64,000 nucleotides of DNA, from assembly GCA_965240325.2 (NCBI GenBank), contig OZ251222.1:620001-684000 (forward strand), read 5' to 3'. The stretch's first letter is position 1. Each line of letters begins with the position of its first letter. Positions 1 to 10,058 of the stretch are shown here, one piece after another. Source of the stretch: Rebecca billardiae RCC1528 (lineage: Eukaryota > Haptophyta). Under the pieces are notes generated by a model. The model saw only the letters and a list, made by a program, of their open reading frames with translations, was not told the DNA's origin and did no database searches. Both the position numbers and the translations under genes were made by a program.

Positions 1-850
1 CTGCGTGTGCCAGCTGCGCGCACCCCCTGGGCCCACCTGGCCCGCTCGAGCAGCTCGCGCCTTGGGTGCGCACAGCGGCTCGAGCATACCGTGGTATGGG
101 ACGCCTGCTGCGGTGCCGCCGAGCACGTGCGGCCGAGGGTCACGCAGCACGGGCGACTCGACGGCGGCGAGCAGGCGCGACGGCCTCGCCGCGCCGCGGT
201 AGAGCCTGCCCGGGCTGCAGCACGCCGTAGGAGCAGCCCAGCGCCCTCCTCCGCCCTCCAGCTTCGGCGCGCGTAGCAGGCCCGGCGGCGGCCATGCTGG
301 CGTGCCCAAGCAAGCAGGCAGATGGGCGCGGCCGGCCGCGCCGTCGCAAAGCGCGCAGAACTCGAGCTCGGGGGGGCGGACGGCCGCCAAACTGGCGCCG
401 CAGGACGTGCCAGCTGCGCGCACCCGCTGCGCCCGCGTAGCCCGTGCGAGCGCCGCGCCTCGAGCACACGCCGCAGCAGCTCGACACAGCCACTGCAGCG
501 CGCACGCAGCCTGCACGCCGTGGCCCGTCGGCATCTTGGAAGCCGCCGAGAGCGTGTGCTTTCCCCGCACGACGGCGGTAGCTGCCGCGATGTATACGAG
601 CGTGCTGCCGCGCCGGCCGCCGCTGCCCGGCCGCCGCGCCGGCCTCCACTCCGCGCCCGCTGCGTGTCCGCAGCTGGCAGCTGCGCTGCTGCGCCCGCCG
701 TCAGCCGCCTCAGCCGGCGGCGGTGGCTGCCCGCGCTCGCTGGGCGACCACTCGATGATGCGCGCAGCGTAAAGTGCGCGCTGGGCACCTCCTCGTCGCG
801 TGCAATTTCGAGGTAGTCCTGCATCTGCTCCTGCATCAGCCCCTCCCACC
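1..850 (-). CDS. Edge of an unidentified minus-strand gene (partial)
   Basis: One minus-strand frame is open from about 948 to the left edge with GC-ending codons and protein-like stretches such as LVYIAAATAVVRGKHTL, EFCALCDGAAGR (a possible CxxC zinc half-site) and LLAAVESPVLRDPRPHVL. A different frame at 850-760 reads WEGLMQEQMQDYLEIARDEE just after a good acceptor (cgcgcag), so at least one intron must join the two frames; I could not fix its ends. Two copies of the donor-like word ggtgcgcgcagctggcac occur on this strand near 425 and 25, which may be further intron starts. I do not recognise the product. The gene runs off the left edge, so length and C-terminus are unknown. The region could also be only a chance open frame in GC-rich DNA. 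Confidence 0.35.
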
Positions 851-2705
851 CTGCGCGCGGGCGCGGACGGAGTCGCACGCACGCGGTCCGATCGACGATC
901 GATCGAGGGCGCGGGCCGCGGCAGGACGGGCGTCGACGCGCAGGTTAGTTAGGTATGGTGCCGGCGCTTCCCGCAGGCGTTGCGCGCTTGGGGCGAGTGG
1001 GGCGCGTGGGCGAGACCAGCAGCCAGCCAGCCCACGCCACCGGCGCGAGGGCACCGGCGCGGCGCGCACGCCTTTGCACGGCATCCTCGCCCGCTGCCTC
1101 GGGCGTGTCGCGCCTCCCGCAAACGCTGGCGGGCGGGTAACCTGTTTTCACAAGCGCCTCTCTTTCATTATGGGCTTATGGCACAGGACGAGGTTCATCC
1201 ATCGAGGCAAGCGCGGGTAACTGGCTTTAAATAGCGCTATTCAAAAGAATCTCTTTCAATATTATGATGAGGAGGTTCATCCATCGAGGCAGGCGGGTAA
1301 CTTGGTTGGACAAGCGCTATTGAAAAGAATCTCTTTTAATATGACGAGGCGGTTCATCCATCGAGACAGACGGGTAACGTATTTGAACAAGCACCATTCA
1401 AAAGAATCTGGTTTCATAGCTGTTTTCGACCCAAAACAATCAAACGTCGCTCGGCAAACTCGTACTTCAGCATACAAGAGGGATAGGAATACTCACGCTT
1501 GTTTCACCCCCGGGGTATCTGATCCCACGTCCGTCCATAGTAGATACAAGAATTGCAGCGGGCGCGGCCTTTTAAGCTGTGATGGACAGCATACCCCCCC
1601 TCAAAAAGTCGAAAACTCACCCTCCAACAGCCCTCAAAATCGTCCCCCATCCCCTTTTCTTTGATCAAAAGATCTTTTTGACAACGTAGTGAGGGCCCCC
1701 GGCGGGGCTCCACGCTACGCGCTCCGCCCTGCACCGCGGGCCATGATTTAAATACAGACACAGGGCCACCGGGCACGAGCCTGACGAGGTCGAGCGGGCG
1801 CAGCTCCGACTCAGAGCTCCGGTCTCCAGTCTCCTGATTTGTCTGTCGTACGTGGTACTCGGGTCGAAGCTTATATTGAGGCAGTGCGGTGGTTAGGTGG
1901 TACGTGTGAGCACGTTGACGGTAACGGTTGGTCGCCAGGGTCACTGATATCATGATGTCGTCGTTGTTGTCGTCGTCGACGTCGTCACGGGCCGCCCGGC
2001 AGGAAGTAGGCAGTATATTAACTAAGTAGTAGATACCAATAAGTCAAAGACGGGTGGGCATGTTGGTCATGGTGTGACTAATTATTTATTCCGTGTGACT
2101 TGGTGTCGTGGAGCTCACTGGAGGGTGTCGAGTACTTACTTGCGGTCAGCACAGACAGCAGCACTCAGCAGGTGGATGACGATTGACGATGCGGTAGTCG
2201 GGTAGACCGGTAGTTAGTACGTAGTGGTTGGCCTCGTCGCCGTTGTGGACTGGGCTCCGAGCAAGTGGCTGTACCAGTAGTATCGGCAGCAGACGAGCCT
2301 CAGACACTCGAGAGTCACGACTCACACGCGAGATCTGAGGATATTCCTGCGCTGACGCGCGCGACGAATAAATGAGAGTATATCGACTATCGAGGCATCA
2401 CGACCGATTGGCGATTACTGTAGTCTGACACCGTAAGTTCCGTAGTCGTAGACGACTGCGGACTGACGAGTCAGCACCGTTGCCACTCTTGAGTCAGCAG
2501 TCCGTAGACACAGGCTGTCCGACCGCCGACGCCGCGAACGTCCGAAACGCAATCGGATACTGTCGGATACTGCATATGGGGCTTTGGAGCACTTTTGTAA
2601 TCTGACTTGTACAGAACTTTACAGTCACCGTAGCATACAGATACTGATCACGACAGCGCGCGGGTGACCTTGTCAGCACCAGCACGATTCGTAGTACGCC
2701 GCCAT
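851..2705. other. Noncoding stretch with minisatellite and low-GC patches
   Basis: No convincing gene. It holds the 80-bp minisatellite listed separately, an A/C-rich patch at about 1590-1680, a GC-rich block at 1690-1740, trinucleotide gtc runs near 1955-1990, and otherwise unremarkable DNA with stops in all frames. A 149-codon minus-strand frame at 1504-1953 has no recognisable protein signal and mixed composition; it may be transposon debris but I cannot support that. Confidence 0.5.
1133..1418. repeat. 80-bp minisatellite, four units
   Basis: Four imperfect tandem units begin with (g)cgggtaa at 1133, 1213, 1293 and 1370 (periods 80, 80, 77). Each unit contains the words caaaagaatctctttcaat and gaggttcatccatcgaggca. 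The first unit is the most diverged and the last is cut short. The units are less GC-rich than the flanking DNA. Confidence 0.85.
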
Positions 2706-3217
2706 TCAGCCGGTAGTTGCCTGCGACTGTTTTGTCATCGCAGGTGGTCGCGTATCACGGCCATCCGCCGCCACAGCGCCAATGTTCACGTCCTCGCCAT
2801 ACAGCTGCCTCGCCTCCGCTGCGTACGTCGGCGTGAACTCCCAGAGGTGGCCTATCGGCTGCCGGTCGAGCTTGTCTCGCTTGATGCGCTCGGCCTCCTC
2901 CTGCGGCTTCCACTTGGCACCAACGCAGATCATCCATTTGCTCATCAGATCCGGGCACCAGTCCGGGATCCCGCGCGCGTAGTAGGACGCAAACTGGTTT
3001 GATGGAGCTGCGGCGCACGGCGCGCGCGAGGATGCGCGGACCGAATTGTCACGCGATGGGCGCGGTGGAGAGGCAGGCGCGATCAAGTGAGCGCGAGCGC
3101 TGCGCGCATACTCATGCAATACATGAACTTGTCAAAGATCTTCCAGCAGGGGTCGTCCGCGCTCACGCTCGAGGCAGTCTGCAGCGGGTCGACCACGCCC
3201 TCGCGCGTGGCCGCCAT
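2706..3217 (-). CDS. Twin-Cx9C protein, DUF3128/EMI1 family
   Basis: Small soluble protein predicted for the mitochondrial intermembrane space. Exon 1 is 3217-3112 and exon 2 is 3007-2706; the intron 3111-3008 begins GTATGC and ends CGCAG. Splicing joins DKFMYC-M to TPSNQFASYYARG, which restores the DUF3128 signature (C-x9-C, TPxNQ, YY, C-x9-C): PCWKIFDKFMYC and WCPDLMSKWMIC each give Cx9C. The product is about 135 residues, near the family norm. Yeast Emi1 and relatives are small mitochondrial proteins of poorly defined role; import through the MIA40 disulfide relay is the family expectation. The start is the ATG at 3217, which gives a short leader before the first Cys pair. The gene is head-to-head with MIOS, only 97 bp apart. 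The last 25 or so residues are low-information and the C-terminus could differ if another intron exists. Confidence 0.75.
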
Positions 3218-3314
3218 TGCTGCAGCCTGACTGCCTCGCCAAAGCGCTCGCCCCGACCGTCGCGAAGACGACGACGGGGGCGGTCGCACGGGCGACGGGC
3301 CGGCCGGATCCAGC
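3218..3314. promoter_or_regulatory. 97-bp shared 5' region of two divergent genes
   Basis: This is the entire interval between the ATG of the DUF3128 gene and the ATG of MIOS. Any core promoters and both 5' untranslated regions must lie here or overlap the opposite coding sequence. No TATA-like word is visible; the interval is GC-rich with cgacg repeats. Confidence 0.45.
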
Positions 3315-6300
3315 ATGTCGGCGACGAGCAAGCGCAAGCAATTGATCGTCGCGTCGCCGCACCACGACGACGTGTTCCTCGTCTCGGGCGCGGACCTGCG
3401 GCTTTACGCGCTGGGCTCCGGCGTAGACGGAGCCGCCGCCGGCGCGAGGCTGCTGCACGTCGACGTGGACGTGCACCCGCGCTGCGTGAGCTGGTGTCCG
3501 TCGGCGGCGCAGCCGTTCCTCGTCGCGGCGGGCACGTCGAGCGGCAAGGTGGTGCTGCACGACTGCACGCCCAGCTCGGCTGGCGCGTATGCCGCGCACG
3601 GCGTGCCGAACGGCGAGCGCGCCTACCGCGAGTTTGCGCCGCACTTCACGCGCGCGTGCAACGCGGTCGCGTGGAACCGCGAGCTGAGCCACCTGATCGT
3701 GGCTGGGCTCGACCGCGCGCGCTCTGGGCATTGCGTGCTCGTGTGGGACGTGGAGCGCGGGGCCTCGAGATCCGACGACGTCGCCCCTGCGCCCGCGCCG
3801 TCCGCCGCGCACCCGATCGCGCATTCGCTCCCCGGGACTCCGATGCAGCACCAGCGGAGCGCCCTGCAGCGCGCGGGGCACAGCAGCGAGGTGCTCTCAC
3901 GCACGAGCTCGCAGGCCTCTTTCCACGGCCCAGGGGCGTGCCGGTCGGGCGCGCCCTCGCCCTCGCCCGTCGGCATCTCCGCCGCGTGGCCCGCTCGCAC
4001 CGGCTGCGCGCACGGAGGCGCGTCACTGCCGACGTGCTGCACTGAGCCGAACCTGCCGCTGATGATGGGCGCGGCCGGCGGCCGAGGGGCGTCGGGCGCG
4101 TGCGCGGGGCTGGGCGGGATGCAGCTGGACGAGCTGCACGACCTCATCTCGCCGCCCGCGACGCCCACCGCCGGCCTGTTCCACGGCCACCTCGGCGCGG
4201 CGCTGGCGGGCACGCGCGGCGGCGCGCCCGGCGCGCCCGGCGCGCTCGGCGGGCTGAGCTACCGGCTGTCGGAGGGCGGGTCGGTCGAGAGCGTGAGCCA
4301 GGCGGTGGCGGAGTTCTCGAACGGCGAGGCGGCGGTGAGCGTCGCGTGGCTGCCCTTCTACCCCAAGGGCCTCGCCGTGGGCACGGGCTACAAGTGGCTG
4401 CGCATGTACGACCTTCGGACTGCGCACGGCGCGGTCGCGTCGTGCGTCGCGCACAACAAGGCGGTGCTGGGGCTCGAGTTCTGCCCGCACCAGCCGCACC
4501 TGGTGGCGACGCACTCGGACGACGGGACGGGCGTGGTGAAGGTGTGGGACGCGCGGCGGCTCGAGGACAACGCGCCCGCCTTCGCCCTGCAACTGCCGCT
4601 CGCCGCCTCGGGCCGCGGCTCCACAGGCCGAGCAGACGCGGTGGTCGCGGCGACCTGGTGTCCGACACGGCACGGCACACTCGCCACCCTGCAGGAGCGC
4701 TCTCGCGAGGTGAAGGTGTGGGCGCTCTCGCACCTGATCGCGCGCGCGGCGGCGGCGGCGCAGGGCGGGCCGCAGGGCGGCGCGCCCGTCGACGCCGCCC
4801 GCGCGGCCGCCCCCGGCGGCGGCGGGGTGTCGGGCGGCGCGTCAGTGCCGGCGGCGCGCGGCGGCGCGGCGGGCGGCGGCGCGGCCGGCGGCGGTTCGGC
4901 CTCTGCCGGCGTCGGCGGCGCGGCGGGCGGCGCGACGGGCGGCGCGCTGCTGGCGGGCGGCGTGTCCGACGGCGCGCGCGGCGCCGACCCCGCCGCGGTG
5001 CACCTCCCCGCGCGCGTCCTCGCCACGCCCGAGCCCATCGGTGCGCTGTGCTGGCACTGGAGCCTCGAGTCCCACCTGCTCGTGCTGAGTAATGTGGGTA
5101 ATGTGAGTAGCCGGGAGGCGTCGGTGGTGAGCGTCGCGCCCGTGCACCCGCACAGGCCGTTCGCGTGGGCGCCGGCGCGGCACGCGCTGGCGTGCGTGTT
5201 CGGGCAGGAGCTGCGCACGTACGCCGCGAGCGCCGCGAGCCAGGCGCCGCCGACGCCGGCCGCGCCCACCGCCGGGCCGGCAGCGGCCGACTTGGCCGCG
5301 CCGCCGCAAGCCGCGGGGCCCGGGGGCAAGCGGCGCGGCGCGGACGACGCCGACGGCGCGCCCGCCGGCCGGCCCGCCTCGCTCGCGACGGCGGCGCACG
5401 CGGCGCACGACGGCGCGCCCGCGCGCGCGGCGCACCGTGCCGCCCCGCACCCCGCGCCCGGCCTGCGAACTTTCGCCCTCGGCGGGCCGCCCCCCGCGCC
5501 GCCGCTGCCGGAGCCGGCCGCGCCGCCGCCGGCGACGCTCAGCGCGTGGCCGGACGAGTCTGAGCGGATGCGGCTGCGGGCGCTCGGCGGGTACGGGCTG
5601 GACGTGTGCGCGAACATACGCGTGGTCGAGGCGGAGGCGCGCGCGCTGCGCGCCGCGCGCGCCGCGTGGTTTGGCACGCACAGGCCCGCGGCCGCCGCGG
5701 CCCTCGGCGGCCGCTGCCCGCCGCGGCCGCCTCCGCGCGCCGCGCCGTGGCCACCGCCTGGGTGGCAGGAAGATGCGGGGCTGGGCGAGCTGCCCGCGCT
5801 GTGGCGCTGCCTGCAGCGGATGTGGGCGCTCGACGCGCGCGGCGCGCTCGACGGCGGGGCCGGCGCGCCGCCGGGCGCCGCCGCGCACCGCGCCATAGGC
5901 GCCGCGCCGCCTCCGAGCGGCGGCGCGTGCGGCGGCGCGGGAGCGGCGGGAGCGGCTGCTACTGCGACGCACGACGGCAGCGCGGCAGCTGTGAGCGTCC
6001 CCGGCGCGTCCCTGGGCATTCTGCAGCTGCTCTCGAGCGCGGACGAGCCCGGGCTGTCGGACGATCCGCCGATCCCCGGCTCCGCCTCCTTGCCCGCTGC
6101 AGCCGACACGTCCCAACCGCCGGGCGCGCGCGAGCGCTGCGCGCCGGCGCCCGTGCCGGCGGCGCCGACCGCGCCGCAGTCGCCCGCGCGGATTGCGATT
6201 CGCCTCACCTCCACCTCGCCGCCGTCCGCGCTGGACGACACGGCGCTGGCGCCGGGGCCGGCGCCAGACGGCGCCGAGTCGGGCGCGCGCCGCGCTCGCT

Positions 6301-8276
6301 CGCTCATGCGCGCCACGTTTGACGGCCGTCTCGGCTCGGGCGGCGCGCGCGATGCGGCCGCGGCCGCGCCGCTGCCGCCCGCGGGCGCGGGCGCGAGCGC
6401 CGCGGCTGTCGCGAGTGCACTGCTTGGGACCAGCGCGGGCTGGGCGCTCGGGGTGCAGTTCTACGCGTCGGAGACGCGGCGCGCGGTGGCGCGGCTGTGC
6501 GGATGGCCGATCGCAAGCACCGCCGCGCAGCTCGAGGCGGCGGTGCGCCACGCGGAGGCGGCGGGCAATTTCGAGCGAGCGGCCGCCATCGCCCTGCTCC
6601 ACGCGGACCTGGCGCGCGCGGTGCTGGCGTGTCAGCGCGGAGGGGACGGCGCGCGCACGGAGGGCGAGGGCGGCGGGGCGCAGCCGTCGGGGCTGCGCGA
6701 CAGGGCGGAGGCCGGTGGAGCACCGCCTCCCGACGGCACCGTCGCGCACCAGGCCGGTGCGGGGCGGTCGGGCGCGGAGGCTGCGGGCAGCCATGCCCGC
6801 GGCGGCGGCGGCGACGGCGGCGGCGGCGACGGCGACGGCGGCGGCGGCGGTGGGGATGCGCCTGAGCTCGGCGCGTTGGTGGACGACAGCTGGGTGGACG
6901 GTGGCGCCGAGCCGGGCGCGCACAGCCTCGGCAGTCTCACGCCCGAGCGCCGTTCGCAGCTGCAGCTTCTTGCGATGGTCTTGGCAGGGCACCCGCTCGC
7001 GTCCGCGCCGCCCGGCTGTGCGGCCGGCGCGGCCGGCTGCGCCGGCGGTGCGGCCGGCGCGGCGCCGAGCACGCCGAGTGGCGCCGCGCCGGGCCTGTGG
7101 CAGCGCAGCGCCACGCCGAGCGAGGACAGCGCGGCCGCGCCGCCCGCGCACCGGCACGCGAGTCCGCGCGTCTCACGCTCGGCGTCCATGGGGACGCACG
7201 TCTCCGTGTCGCCAGGGCAGGGCAGCTGCGCGCAGCAGCACGGGGCGGCGCCGCCGCCCTCGGCGCCCTCGCCGCCGCGCTGCGCGCTCGCGCCGGGCGC
7301 GACGTTGGCAGCAGCGCCCACCGCGGCCGGCGGCGCGGCCGGCGGCGGCGCGGCGGCCGCGGCGGCCGCGGCGGGCGGCGGCGCCGAGCACGCGCGCCTC
7401 TCGCTGTGGGCTGAGACCGTGCGCACGGTGCACGGCCGCGTGCGCTCGCCGCTGCTGCGCGTGCTGCTCGCTCTGCTCGGCGGCTCGGCGGAGAGTCCGG
7501 AGGAAGTCCTGCGCTCCGCTCTGCTGCAGGGCGAGGGCGTCGGGCCTGGCGGCGCGCGCGGGGGCGGGGCGACGGGCGCCGCCGCCGCCGCCGCCGACGC
7601 CACCTCCGCGCCGCTCCCGCTCACCGCTGGGCTCGCGATCGCGTGCCGACTCCTCCCGGCACCGCAGCTGCTCAGGCTGGCGCAGGACCTGAGCTCGGGC
7701 CTGGTGGCGCGCGGCGCGCTGCGAGGCGTGCTCCTCACGGGCGCGGCCACGCCGCGCGCGCACGCGCTTCTCCAGTCGTACGTGGACCGCTGCGCGGACG
7801 TGCAGACGGCGGCGCTCGTCTCGGCACTCGCGCGCGCGCGCGAGGCCGCTGCCGCCGGCGCGGCGCCGCCGCCGCGCTCGGACGCGGGGCCGTCGGCTCG
7901 GTGCGGCGCGGCGGGCGGCGGCGTCGCGCGCGCGAGCGGGCTGCCCACCGCCGGCGTGGCGGCGGAGGCGGAGGCGGCGGGCGTGTGCTGGCTCGCGGAG
8001 TACCGCGCGCTTCTCGACCGCTGGCAGCTGTGGCACGCGCGCGCGGGGCTGGAGTGCGAGCTGCGCGCCGCGGGCGTCGGTACGCGCAGCGCCGCGCGGC
8101 CATGGGCGGGAGCGCGGGCGCACGCGCGGGCACTGAACGCCGGCGCGCCTCGCCTGCGTCGCGCCACGCGCGCGCGCGCGTGCGCCCGAGCAGGCGTCGT
8201 CTCCACCAAGCCCGACATCCTGATCTGCTGCCGCTTCTGCGGCGGGCCTGTTCGGGAGGGCAGCGGCGCGGGGCCG

Positions 8277-8311
<35 letters not shown>

Positions 8312-8804
8312 GGTTGGCGGCGCGGGCCAGCCGGGCGGCATGCGAGGCGGGTACGCGCGGCCGGCGGGGCTGCGCACGCCCGGCGGGCAGGGCGCGCGCA
8401 GCGCGAGCACGCGCTCCAACCGCTGCCCGCACTGCCCAAACCAGCCGTTCCCGCGCTGCGCAGTCTGCCTGCTCATGATGGGGGAGGGGCTCGGGCGCAA
8501 CCCGGCCGCGCCGAGCGGCCGCTTCGACGAGTGGTTCGCCTGGTGCCAGAGCTGCCGGCACGGCGGGCACAGCCGGCACCTCGCCGAGTGGTTCGGCCTG
8601 CACGACGAGTGCCCGGTGAGCAACTGCACGTGCCGCTGCGCGCTGCTCGACAGCGCGATCGCCAGGCCAGTAGAGTCGGACGAGCCCGCAGCAGACGAGC
8701 ACGGCGGTGACGACAGCATCCGAGTGCTCGCGGCGGCCGCTGCTGATGGCGAGCAGCTCGCCACCGGCTGCGTGGGCAGGGCCAGCAGCTTCCTGTCGGT
8801 CTGA
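3315..8804 (+). CDS. MIOS: GATOR2 subunit MIOS (Sea4)
   Basis: WD40/zinc-finger scaffold of the GATOR2 complex, which relays amino-acid sufficiency to TORC1 at the lysosome or vacuole. The N-terminus (about residues 1-430) shows WD40 blades (for example VVKVWDARRL, REVKVWALSHL). The C-terminus has the diagnostic MIOS zinc region: KPDILICCRFCGG, then RCPHC, FPRCAVCLLMMGEG, WFAWCQSCRHGGHSRHLAEWF and CPVSNCTCRCALLD. The open frame is 1,829 codons against roughly 875 in animals; the excess is Ala/Gly/Pro/Ser-rich insertions between conserved blocks. Bases 8080-8193 look like an unspliced in-frame intron (GTACGC...GAGCAG, 114 bp): removing it joins RAAGVG to VVSTKPDI, as in relatives. Other in-frame introns may hide in the low-complexity parts. 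ATG at 3315 is the first in frame. Confidence 0.9.
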
Positions 8805-9115
8805 CTTTGACTGATGATGCATTATTCGGCTGATCCGAGCTCGCGAATTATGACTACCGCATCACGCATGTGCGCATGCGCACTAGCTTAATATGCTGGG
8901 CGGATGATTCGTGATCGTCTTCGTCCTACTGCTTGATGCGCGTGATATAGCTGATGAACGAAGGGCACGAAGGCGAGGCGGCAGCACGCCTCCGCCACTC
9001 TGAGTCTGACTCTTGGACTCGCGGGCGCGCCGCCTCCCAACTCCCAAGGAGCGCCATACACCTGCATGGCCTGGCCGCTCCTTGGGAGGGGTCCCATTCT
9101 ACTCGTGCATCGTGA
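8805..9115. other. Intergenic, convergent 3' ends
   Basis: About 310 bp between the MIOS stop and the stop of the minus-strand membrane gene. AT content rises here, as in other spacers of the window. I see no gene, repeat or RNA. Confidence 0.5.
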
Positions 9116-9778
9116 TCAGCCGCTGCGCAGCAGGCCCCACACCATCGTTGCGAGCGCGGGCAGCGGCAGCAAGAGCTCGTAGGCGCCGCGGGCAGGGTTG
9201 GCCCACGCGAAGAAGCCCGCCTCAGCAAGCGCGGGCAGCGGCAGCACCGCCCAGTCCAAGGCCGGGCTGGGGCAGAGGCCGAAGTAGCAAGCGAGCGCGA
9301 GGGAGGGGAGGGGCAGCAGGTGGTCCTGCCGCTCGCCGTTGCCACGCACGTACCGCCCCGGGTCGCGCCCGCAGAGCCACTGGTACGCGGTGCGCGCATC
9401 GAGCAGGAGCGACAGCGAGCTGACTGCACCCGTGTACAGCACGAAACGCGCCATGTTCAGGTCGCCCTGCGCGGCGGGCGTGCCGAGCCAGTGGTACGCG
9501 AACGGGATCGCAACCAGGAACGGCAGGTGCATGATCGGCGCGGTGATCTTGGTCATGCGCCAGCGTGGGAGCAAGAAGAGCTGGCCCGCCACAACGAAAG
9601 AAAGAGCGCGCGCCGCAAAGATCACACTCGCAGGGGAGCGTAATCCGCGGGTGACGCCAAGGAAGCCCCCGACGATCAGCTGGGGGAATGGGAAGAGCGA
9701 CGCCCACACGGCGACCGGGCGTCGGAGCGTCCGCATGTCGCTGATAAACACGCTCAGCCCACGCAGGATGGCCGCCAT
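9116..9778 (-). CDS. Small multipass membrane protein, unknown
   Basis: I do not recognise this protein. From the ATG at 9778 it has 220 residues and several hydrophobic segments: SLFPFPQLIVGGFLGV, VIFAARALSFVVAGQLFLL, PIMHLPFLVAIPFAYHWLG, FVLYTGAVSSLSLLLDA, and a C-terminal hydrophobic stretch ending ALATMVWGLLRSG. A polar loop CGRDPGRYVRGNGERQDHL separates the last two groups. The frame stays open upstream to about 10081 but that part is Arg-rich, not protein-like, and runs into the start of the next gene, so I took the internal ATG. It lies 280 bp from, and divergent to, the repeat surface-protein gene; shared regulation is possible but not shown. Confidence 0.65.
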   Translation of the reverse strand: MAAILRGLSVFISDMRTLRRPVAVWASLFPFPQLIVGGFLGVTRGLRSPASVIFAARALSFVVAGQLFLLPRWRMTKITAPIMHLPFLVAIPFAYHWLGTPAAQGDLNMARFVLYTGAVSSLSLLLDARTAYQWLCGRDPGRYVRGNGERQDHLLPLPSLALACYFGLCPSPALDWAVLPLPALAEAGFFAWANPARGAYELLLPLPALATMVWGLLRSG

Positions 9779-10058
9779 GGGGACCGGACGCGTGCTTGAC
9801 ACTGCGCAGGGCGTGCGCAGGGCGCGGACCAAGGTACCGCGGCGCTTTTCAGAAGCGGCGGCGAAAACGCGGATTCCACAGCCCATCAGGCACAGCCGCA
9901 CTCGTTCACAAGGCCCGCACCAAACCCAAATTTCCCAAAGAGGCCTCCGCTTGATACGTCCGATTTGTGCCCAGTTGACCCGTCCACCTGCCGCCGCCGA
10001 ACCGCGCCGGAGCGGGATACCATCGTCGTCGTCGCAAGGGCGCGGTCCAACGCACATC
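9779..10058. promoter_or_regulatory. Divergent 5' region, membrane protein / surface protein
   Basis: 280 bp between two outward-facing start codons. It is the only noncoding DNA upstream of the repeat surface-protein gene. No recognised element. Confidence 0.35.

Noticed and set aside
4388-8822. Long minus-strand open frames (500-770 codons) opposite MIOS.
   Set aside because: They are Arg/Ala/Pro-rich antisense frames produced by extreme GC content, with no domain; the plus strand has clear MIOS motifs.
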